From the NCBI RefSeq assembly GCF_000429465.1, contig NZ_AUBX01000017.1:166094-230093 (forward strand): a DNA stretch of 64,000 nt, in the 5' to 3' direction. A program made the translations under genes and the position numbers. Source of the stretch: Algoriphagus vanfongensis DSM 17529. GTDB lineage: Bacteria > Bacteroidota > Bacteroidia > Cytophagales > Cyclobacteriaceae. Shown here one piece after another: positions 52,888 to 62,800 of the stretch. The notes beneath the pieces are model-generated. The model was not told where the DNA came from. It did no database searches and saw only the letters and a program-made list of their open reading frames with translations. Position 1 is the first letter of the stretch. Each line of letters starts with the position of its first letter.

Positions 52888-55800
52888 ATGATAAAGGGCT
52901 GTCCGAAATTTTTAATAGGAGTACGACTGATTTGTCTAAGCATTTTCTTTTTATTCGAGAGTAGTGGGTATGCCCAAATCACCAGAGTTTTGGCAGTTGA
53001 AGTCAGTCACACCACAGGCTTAAAGCCTTTTGGTTGGTTTCCAAGAACTGCAACCGTTGAGAACCCTCCCAATGCACTGATGGATGACAATTCATTCGCG
53101 CGCGTGCTAAGCAGTCCGGGACTGATACTAGGTGGAGGTGCTTTTCAAGGTGAGATCGAACTTAAGTTTGATTCTGTTCTTCCTGCCAATACTTGGTCTT
53201 ATGTACGGATAGAGGCAGATCAGGATCTTTTGGGCGCACTCTTGGGCGGGAGCTTGGGTGATTTGCTTGCCGATGTTTTGGGCACGGTACTTTTGGGTAG
53301 ACAGGAGATAGAGATACAAGCGAGAAACGGATCCTCCCAAGTTTTGTCACGCACAAGTACCCAGGGTTTCGATATAGATCGCGTGCGCTTAGTTCAGGAT
53401 GGTGTGAGTAGGTATTTTTTGGCTATCAGACCCAATGCGCCTTATGATCGGATCAGACTGATCAACAGATCCATTTCCGCACTGGGTCTTGGAAGCCAAT
53501 ATAGTTTGGATGTCTATCACGCTTTTTATGAGACAGGTGCATCCGATCCTTGCGAATCATTTCCCTATTTTACCAGTTTTGATGGTACTGGAGTGACAGC
53601 CTTGGTCTCTGGCTCACCTGTCGAAAACCCTCACTATGTATTAGATGGTAATTCCTCCAACTATTCCGAGATAGGCTTGGGAACTCTTGCTGTAGGAGCG
53701 GCTGTGACACAGCGTTTTTATTTCCCATCACTTTCTACACCCAATACTACCCTGAATGTTCGAATGCAAATCGCTTCTTCAGCAGTAAACCTTTCTATAT
53801 TGGGTGATTTTCATATCAAGGCATACAATGCAGGTGTGGAAGTGTTTGAGCAGCCTTTAAGCGGAGGTTTAATTGGAGGGATCGATGTGCTAGGGATACT
53901 GGAAGGAGGGGGGATTGTAACTATTCCGTTGGTTGTCCCTGTTTCATTTGATCGAGTGGATATAGGACTTAGCTCTACCGTCAGTTTGGCCACTAGTGCT
54001 TCTGTGAGAGTGTATGAAGTGAGCCGTACTTCTGAAAGCTGTCCGCCAGATCTCATTACACCTAGTCCCATGTATGTTCCTGTTTGTGCGGGGACGGATT
54101 TAGTGGCAGTGCAAAATGCCGATGACGCTCAGATGGCTGTAGATGGAGATTTTGACAGTTATGCGACGATTAGATCTGACGCGGGGATTCTATTGGGGGT
54201 TGGCAGTAGGGAAGGGTACCTTGAGGTTGAATTTGAACAGCCTGTTCCTGTGGGAAAAATGGTTTTGATGCGAATTGATTACGATGAGGATGTGCTCAAT
54301 GTACTTGCGGGGGGATCATTAGGGGTAGTTGTGGCAGATTTGGTAGATAATTTATTGTTGGGAAATCATCATTTTGAACTCGAACTCAAAAATGGAAATA
54401 ACACCATTCTCACTACGTCAAGTGCGAATGGCTTTGACTCTGCAGGAGGCTTGGTCAATGTCGTACAAGACCATGAAGGGAGGTTTTTCCTGGCAATTCA
54501 TTCTAGTTTACCTTACAACCGTATTAAAATTATAGATAAATCATCCTCTGTGATAGGTTTGATAGCTCCTGAAGATCAATTGAGGGTTTACAATATATGT
54601 TTTGAAGGTAGTGAAGATCCATGTGATGAAATCAAAACCTATACAAGTTATGATGGAGATGGTCTTACTTTGGATTTATTAGGACTCAATGAATTGGTTG
54701 AAAATATTGAGCTTGCTGTAGATTCAAATATTGCTACATACTCTGAAATTTCCCTTGGAGTATTAGGGGTGGGAAGCTCTACAGAGCAAATGATTCATTT
54801 TTCGCGACCCGTTCCTTCAGGTAGTGATATTGTAGTCAGTTTGGCTACTCAGTGGTCTCTTTTAACTTTAAGCTTACTTGAGTCTTTTGAATTTGTGATA
54901 TATTCTGAAGGAGTGGCCGTGGAAACCCTTAAAGCATCTTCTATTCTGGATTTGGATCTTTTGGGTTTGTTGGACAATGATGATTTGCAGGGTTTTCCAA
55001 TAAAAGTAAACTACCCGATTGATAGAATTGGTGTTAAAGTGTCAGCGTTACTAGATCTTAATGTATTGGATAATTTGAAGTTTAGTGGGGTATCAGTTAT
55101 CCCGTCTAAACCATCATGGGCTGATGAAAATGAAGATGGTATATATGAATTATGCGAAGGGGAAAGCCTTGTTTTAACCCCTTCTAATGAGGCAAATATG
55201 GATTTAATTTGGTATTCAGGTGAAGCAGGATCTACATTAATTGGTACTGCAGATTCATATTCTATTCCTACTGATTTAGAGCCTGGAGAATATGAATATT
55301 TTGTAGAAGCTGCCCGCCCTGGCTGCTCATCTAGAAGTCTAAAATCCAATGTAAAAGTGATAATTCACCCTCAGCCTTCCAATGACCAGATTCAACTAGA
55401 GCCTATAGGAGGTTATTTTGATAGTGGTTTGGGAAAGGTGGTTTACCAATTAGGACTTGAAAACATTATTTTGGAGCCTTCAATCGTTGGTATGGTAGGA
55501 GGGGAATTTCGATGGTATACAGACCCTAATGGAATCCTTGAAATTGGAAATGAGGGTGACCCTGATGAGAACGGGTCTATTTTATCAGATATTAATGGTG
55601 TTCTGACTATCCATAACCCTGTGACAGATACCGGAAACAAAACGTATTATCTTGGGTATGAGACACCAGCCGGTTGTGAAGTCATAAAGCCAATTCCACT
55701 GGAAAGTTATATTATTCTTCCTGTCGGAGTTCACAGCTTTAATGCAAACCTACTGAAAAATAAAAGTGTTCAACTTTCTTGGAAACTAGCGAGTTTTGAC

Positions 55801-56274
55801 GGCTTATCACATGTTGCAGTGCAGAGGGCTTCTCAAAACCTAGATTTTGAAACTATTGCCATTTTAAATTTTACTCAAAACTATCCTAAAGACTCATTAA
55901 GTTATTTAGATATTAGCCCCTTACCAGGAAGAAGCTATTATAGATTAAAACTAATTGGGGAACCTTTATCTCAGAATACTTTCAGTGAAGTGAAAAGGAT
56001 AGATATTGAACGGGAAATGAAGGGATTGATTTCTGTATTTCCAAATTCATTCAATAACCGACTTTCGGTTAAAGTCTTTAAAAATTTTGGAACATCTGTT
56101 GTCACTATGACTAACAGTCAAGGGAAAGTGATTACTCGTCGAAATGTTGCCTCCTTAAATCCGGATTTTACAATAGTTTTTGATGATTTGGAAGGGCTTA
56201 TACCCGGCACTTATTTTTTAAGAATTACCTCAAGCATAGGTGATCATACAATTAGAGCGCTTAAAGTGAATTGA
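52888..56274 (+). CDS. Secreted A/B-repeat surface protein with T9SS sorting domain
   Basis: A 1128-residue exported protein with a signal peptide ending GYAQ. After it come two A/B module pairs of about 160-190 residues each (A about 30-220 and 400-575; B about 222-390 and 578-735). A modules hold the run LLGALLGGSLGDLLADVLG; B modules hold a VGAAVTQRFYFPS-like strand and DVLGILEGGG. Two Ig-like segments follow (about 740-950). The last 80 residues form a T9SS type A sorting domain (ISVFPNSFNNRLSVK... to DHTIRALKVN), so it is exported across the outer membrane and probably attached or released there. It is paralogous to the next gene. Confidence 0.87.
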   Translation: MIKGCPKFLIGVRLICLSIFFLFESSGYAQITRVLAVEVSHTTGLKPFGWFPRTATVENPPNALMDDNSFARVLSSPGLILGGGAFQGEIELKFDSVLPANTWSYVRIEADQDLLGALLGGSLGDLLADVLGTVLLGRQEIEIQARNGSSQVLSRTSTQGFDIDRVRLVQDGVSRYFLAIRPNAPYDRIRLINRSISALGLGSQYSLDVYHAFYETGASDPCESFPYFTSFDGTGVTALVSGSPVENPHYVLDGNSSNYSEIGLGTLAVGAAVTQRFYFPSLSTPNTTLNVRMQIASSAVNLSILGDFHIKAYNAGVEVFEQPLSGGLIGGIDVLGILEGGGIVTIPLVVPVSFDRVDIGLSSTVSLATSASVRVYEVSRTSESCPPDLITPSPMYVPVCAGTDLVAVQNADDAQMAVDGDFDSYATIRSDAGILLGVGSREGYLEVEFEQPVPVGKMVLMRIDYDEDVLNVLAGGSLGVVVADLVDNLLLGNHHFELELKNGNNTILTTSSANGFDSAGGLVNVVQDHEGRFFLAIHSSLPYNRIKIIDKSSSVIGLIAPEDQLRVYNICFEGSEDPCDEIKTYTSYDGDGLTLDLLGLNELVENIELAVDSNIATYSEISLGVLGVGSSTEQMIHFSRPVPSGSDIVVSLATQWSLLTLSLLESFEFVIYSEGVAVETLKASSILDLDLLGLLDNDDLQGFPIKVNYPIDRIGVKVSALLDLNVLDNLKFSGVSVIPSKPSWADENEDGIYELCEGESLVLTPSNEANMDLIWYSGEAGSTLIGTADSYSIPTDLEPGEYEYFVEAARPGCSSRSLKSNVKVIIHPQPSNDQIQLEPIGGYFDSGLGKVVYQLGLENIILEPSIVGMVGGEFRWYTDPNGILEIGNEGDPDENGSILSDINGVLTIHNPVTDTGNKTYYLGYETPAGCEVIKPIPLESYIILPVGVHSFNANLLKNKSVQLSWKLASFDGLSHVAVQRASQNLDFETIAILNFTQNYPKDSLSYLDISPLPGRSYYRLKLIGEPLSQNTFSEVKRIDIEREMKGLISVFPNSFNNRLSVKVFKNFGTSVVTMTNSQGKVITRRNVASLNPDFTIVFDDLEGLIPGTYFLRITSSIGDHTIRALKVN

Positions 56275-56809
56275 CTATCATTTTTTGAAAACTTCCTCGT
56301 CCGGTAGAGCTCATATTTCATTGAGGAGTATTTAATTGATATAGAATGTGTTGCAAATTTCTTTTTTAATCTTAAAGCAAGTGAGTAGGAGTGAAAAGAA
56401 TAAGTCTCTTATGGATTGTTAAGAGTTCAATCTGTTTTTTTAGCATGTCTACATTCCTGTTTTATGCATTTAGATGACAAAATTCTTTTTTTGAATTACG
56501 ATATGAAACCATACGCTTACAAGCATGATGCTATATGTTTTTTGATGGTTCGAACAACCTAACTTTGTTAATAACGAATTGAATTAAACTCGCTGTTATA
56601 GAACGAAGGTGTACTCGATAAATTGTTGAAATCAAAATTCGCTTGCGGTTTTTTTGCAAGTATGATTCTAGGTTTTTGTTAATGCATTAGTAGCTCCGGG
56701 TTTGTTAATTCTGAAGTCAATTTTTGAAAAATTTAAGATTTACTTCCTTAAAAGCTGTCCTTTTTGGATTAATGTTTTTTAGAAAGTGAGTTTATAATAT
56801 AATATTAAT
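56275..56809. other. Intergenic region between the two surface-protein genes
   Basis: About 535 AT-rich bases with many stop codons in all frames. No gene or strong hairpin was seen. It probably holds the promoter of the giant surface protein. Confidence 0.35.
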
Positions 56810-59800
56810 ATGCCTAAAATGAATACTCTAGAAATTGTTTTGGTGGCAAAAAAAAGGTTAAATCTCAGGGGCAGCCTATTATTTAATTTTCTTTTCTCAC
56901 TGTTCTTTATGCTTTCAATGGAGGCTCACTCCCAAGCTAGTAAGGAGCTGGCAGTAGAAGTGAGTCACACCACAGGAATAAAACCACTAGGATGGATACC
57001 GAGATCAGGAACGGTCGAAAATGCCTCCAATGCATTGGTGGATGATAATAGTTATGCCCGTGTACTTGCCAGTCCTGGGCTCTTGCTAGGGGGAGGGTCA
57101 TTTCAAGGGGCGATCGAATTAAAATTTGCCACAGAACGTCCGGCAAATACTTGGTCATATGTAAGGATAGGAGCAGATCAGGACCTTTTGGGAGCCTTGC
57201 TTGGGGGAAGTCTGGGAGAGCTATTGGCAGATGTGCTTGGGACGGTGCTTTTGGGTCGACAGGGAATAGAAATCCAGGCTAGAAATGCAGTCGATGGAAT
57301 AGTGCTTTCACGGACAAGCACGCAGGGGTTTGATACGGATGAGGTTCGCTTGGTTCAGGATGGTCTGGGAAATTACTTTTTAGCCATTAAGCCTGATCAG
57401 CCTTATGATCGAATTCGCCTGATCAATAACTCCATTTCGATTCTGGGCCTTGGGACTCAATATAGCTTAGACGTTTACCATGCCTTTTACCTAGAAGGGG
57501 TCGACACCTGTGGTGATTTCCGTTTTACATCCTTTGATGGAGAGGGGATTTCGCTGGATCTTCTGGATCTCGGTGGAGCGGGTGTGACAAATGCCGGAAA
57601 TGCAGTTGACGCCGACCCTAATTCCTTCTCCTCGATCAGTATCGGTACGCTGGGAGTAGGAGCATCCATGTTCCAAGAAATTCACTTCGAAATCCCATCT
57701 GCCCCAGAAGACTATTTTAAAGTCAAATTGGATATTCAGAATCCTGGGGTATTGACGGCCGACCTGATTGGAGGTATAGAAGTCAGAGCATACGATGGAG
57801 ATCAATTGATCTATATTGACAAATTGAGTAGTGGCCTGATCAATGGACTGGATGTGTTGGCTCTGCTACAGGGTGGAAATCCAGTGAGCCTTGCTTTTGG
57901 CCCTGGTCGCTCTTTTGATAAAATCACCGTAGGATACAATTCCTTGGTTTCTCTCAGTGCGCTTAGCAATTCTCCTATTCGTCTGTATGATGTGCAGCGC
58001 TTCGGGGTGCTTTGCTCGGATCCGGATCCTATTCCGCTTCCGACCGCCACAGATCCCATGCTCAGCATGGCTACCTGTGATGCCACGGTATTGGATTTTG
58101 GCAATGCCAACTTCCCTTTCAATGCAGTGGATGGCAACAATGATACGTTTACCACCTTAGAAGCAAGCTCTGGTACAGCTTTAGGAATAGGGGATTATGA
58201 AGGATTTATAGAATTAGGCTTCCCTACACGCAGTGCCGGTACGACCTCGTATATCCGCATTGATTTTGAGGAAGAGGTTCTTTTGGGATTGTTGGATGGC
58301 TCTGTCGGACAGTTGCTGGGGGGAGTGGTGGACAATGTCCTCTTTGGAAGCCACTATTTCACCCTAGATGTGAAAAACAATGGCGGCTCAATCTTGACCT
58401 CCTCTAGTAATAACGGCTTTTTCAATGCTCCAGTCAGAATAGTACAGGACAAAAACAATCATTATTACGTAGCCGTCACTCCAGATGCTGATTACAATAG
58501 CATTCGGATCACAGAGTCCTTGGGAGCTATTCTTGGTTTGGGCGAGACCCGCAGCATGAATGTGTATCATGTATGTACGGCTGCCGGGTTTGAAGCATGC
58601 GAACAAGCCTTCCTAACCTATTCAGAGTCAAATGGGATATCTCTTGATCTTTTGGGATTGGGTGAGGCTGGAGTCACAGACGCAGGCTTTGCGATAGATG
58701 GAGATGTAGCTACTGCATCTGAGATCAGTATCGGAGCTGCTGGATTGGGCGCATCTGTCTATCAATTTGTTGAATTTCATTCGCCTTCGGCAGCAGAAGA
58801 TCACTTCAGAATCAAACTGGCCATGTCTGGCGGAAGCGCTGTGACAGCTGAAGTTTTGGGCAGTGTAGTTGTCAAGGCTTTTGATGGAGATACGGAAGTT
58901 TTTTCTCAGGATCTCCGGGATGGCTTGATTTCGGATTTGGATCTATTGGGTCTGCTTCAATCAGGAGCCGTAGTCAATTTGCCTTTTGGCCCAGGGCTGT
59001 CTTTTGACCGAGTGGCTATTGGGATAGAGTCCTTGGTAGGTGCCAATGTAATCGCCAATCCTCTGCTTGTCTATAGCATAGAACGATTTAGTGATGCCTG
59101 TCCTGATCCCGAGCTAGTGGATCCCGCAGAGACAGATCCGCCATTTAATGTGTCGGATTGTGCAGGCGAAGTGGTGGATTGGTCTCATACCAATTTCCCT
59201 CTGAATGCCATAGATGGACACAATGATACCTATGCGACCCTTTCGGCCAGTGCAGGGACTGCGTTGGGATTGGGAGCATATAGCAGTCATATCGAATTGA
59301 AATTTGCTGCACCTGTCCCGGCAGGCGAGACTTCTTATGTTCGCATCGGCTTGGAAGAGGATAATTTGAATGCGCTATTGGGCGGTAGTTTGGGAGATGA
59401 TTTGGCGAATCTTTTGGGAGCTGTGGCTCTTGGAGATCAGTATTTCACAGTCACTCCCAAAAATGCGGGAGGCACGGACATCTACACGGCGAGCAGTGCT
59501 ACTGGCTTTGGAAGCCAAAATGTCAAAGTAGTACAGGATGCGGAAGGTAGATTCTACATCGCTTTCACTGCGGATGAGGCTTATCAATCTGTCCGCATTG
59601 ACTTTTTCTTGACTGCTTTGGTTGGGGTAAATAATACCGCCACGATGAAGGTATACAGTCTGTGTAGAGAGACAGAGTTTGACCTCTGCGAGCAGGCCAC
59701 GTTCACCTCGTATGATGGGGCCGGAATCGCTCTGGATTTGATAGATATTACCCAAGGAGGCGTATTCAACCCTCAATTTGCGATCGATGGGAATTCTTCC

Positions 59801-62800
59801 AATTACTCCACAATCAATCTGGGCGTAGTGGGAGCTGCGGCATCGATTTTCCAGGAGATCTATTTCAAAACAAAGTCTCAGGCAACTGATGCTCTTAGAC
59901 TGCGGATACAGCTGGATCAGCCGGGAATTCTCAATTTGGATCTGGCTGGAGCTTATCGTCTGATCCTTTACAACGGTGAGGACGAAGTCTACAATGAATC
60001 ACTTCAGAATGCGCTGGTTAATAATCTGGATTTGCTGGGACTACTTAACTCTGGTGGTATCCAAGAACTACTCATCGAGCCTGGCGTGGTCTATGATCGG
60101 GTAGCCTTTGGAATACAATCCTTGGTAGCTGTTAATACCAGTGCTCCGGTACGGCTTTATGGAATCAGCAGGATTTCTGATGCATGTCCTGATCCAGATG
60201 TTGAAGAGCCTCCTTATCTGGAGCCTGTATGTGCCGAGGAATTGATCAGTGCTGAAAACGCTGACAATCTTGCCAACCTTTTCGATGGCAACTTTAATAG
60301 CTATGCCACTATTCGTTCAGAGGGAGGTACCCTGGGACTGGGAGCCTACTCGGGACATGTGACTCTTGGATTTGGGGATGGTGTGATAGTTCCTGCGGGT
60401 ACCACATCCTACATGAGAATTGATATGGAGGACGACCTGCTCAACACCTTGTTGGGAGGAAGTCTAGGCACTGCCTTGAGTGATATCTTAGGTAATGTGG
60501 TGTTGGGAGACCATTATTTTGATGTTATCGTCAATGATGGGGCGGGCAATCCACTTTTCACAGCTAGCAGCGCAGATGCCTTTGCTGGATACAATGATCA
60601 AATCAAAGTAGTCAAAGATGCACTTGGAAGATCCTATTTGGCGATCACACCGAGTGCAGCCTATAACAGTGTGCGGATCGAAGATCATACGAGTGCATTG
60701 CTATTGGGACAAGAAAATAGCATAAATATCTATGGACTCTGCTACGAAACAGGCACTGAGGATTGTGCCACTGGGTTTACCACTTCTTTCGAAGGAACGG
60801 GTATTTCTGTAGATGCAGGCGCGATTGGTGGCTATGGGGTGACCAATCCTGAGCGAGCATTGGATAATAACAATAACGACGACTATTCCGAATTGAGCCT
60901 GGGCACGCTAAGTGTAGCGGGTTCAATTCAGCAAAGTATACATTTCAGACAGTCGGTGCCTGCTAATGGTACTTTCAAAATCAAATTGGGAGTGGGAAGC
61001 GGTGTGCTGGATGCATCGATTTTTGATCGAGTATCGATTGTTGGCTATCTGGATGGAAATGAAGTGTACGACGAAGCGCTTCAAGATGCGGTGCTAGGAT
61101 CAGTCAACCTCGTCAATCTTTTCAACAATGGAGCAGATGCAGAGCTTCGCCTGTCTCTAGGGGTGGAGGTAGATGAAGTGGCTTTGAAAATCGAATCTGT
61201 GGTTTCGGCGACTTTGGTGCCAAACGTACGCTTGTTCTACATTGTACAGGATTGTGAAACTCCCGATTTCCAGACTTGGAAAAGCTACATCATTGATGGG
61301 GATGCCAGTCTCAGTTCTGTTGCCGGCGGCGAGACGGTGCAATACACCATTCACATCCGAAATACCGGGACCATCTCGATTTTGGATTACCAGATTCAAG
61401 ATGAGATTCCGGCAAATACCACTTATGTGCCTGGTAGTGGTGGGACGCTGAATGGCAATACGCTTGTCTTTGAAGATCTGGATATTGCTCCAGGTCAGAC
61501 ACTGACGCAAAGCTTCTCCGTGATCGTGGATGAAAATCTGACTGGGATTACCGAAATCACCAATCTTGCTTTGGTAAAAGCGAATCCTGCAGATCCGGGC
61601 GTAGAGACCTATCCGCCTTTGGACAATGAAAATCCAAATGATCCTGATGAGACAGGGGATACAGGTACTGATATCCCTGTTGAGCAAATTTTTGAAGTAG
61701 AATCTTGGAAAGCTTACACGGTGGATGGAGATGCCAGCTTAAGTGCTGTCAGTGGAGGAGAGACTTTGGTGTATACCATTTTTGTAAGAAACACAGGAAA
61801 TCAGGATCTGACTGATGTGGTGATCACCGACGCTATTCCTGCAGGTACGAGCTATGTCTCTGGAGGGACAATGGCTGGGAATTCGGTGACATTTACCATT
61901 CCTACCTTGGCTGTGGGTGAGACTTCTGTAGGCTACAGCTTTACAGTGACCGTGGATCAAGACCTCACAGGACTCGATGAGATTCGCAATGTGGCGGTAA
62001 GTACGGTCACTGGAGGACTTACTTTTGAATCTTATCCGCCTGTAGATAACCAAAATCCACTCGAACCAGATTCAACTCAGCCACCGGGCACTGTCGTGGA
62101 TGTCACTCCGATTCATTCGGTTGACTTCAGCAAAATAGGCATCAGTAATAATGCTACGAGCACTGGTCAGGCAGAACTAGGTGACGAAATCACCTATACA
62201 CTATCTATTACTAATACTGGTAACAAAGAGCTCACAGGAATAACTATTGAAGATGTAATTCCTGCAGGCCTGACGGTATTGGATGCTGGGGGAGCTTCAG
62301 TGAATGGCTCTACACTTGAGTTTAGCCTTGCTAGCCTGTCAGTAGGACAGACACTTACAGTTGAATTTATCGTCTCTGTGGATAATGTGACTGTAGGTTC
62401 TCCCATCGTGAATGAAGCAGAAGCATTTTATCCCGATGAAACAAATAACCCGACTTCGGTACTGGCTCAGCATTCTATGCCTACAGATTGTGTGGCAGTG
62501 GATGCAGATGATATTTCACTTAATTCTTCAGTCAGCGAAGTCTGTGTGGGAGGCGAAGTGACTTTGACTGCTGCATTGAATGGAATCAGTATTCCGGATC
62601 CTGTATTTAAATGGTATACAAATCCAGCCTTGTCAGGAACTCCTTTCGAGGGAGATACTTACGTAGTCAACCCAACTGCGACTACTACTTATTACGTCAT
62701 CGTCGAAGCAGATGGTTATTGCTTTAATGAGCCTCCAGCCGCTATAGAAATCGTGGTAAATCCACTTCCACCTACTCCTACTGCCAGTGCGGATGTGACT

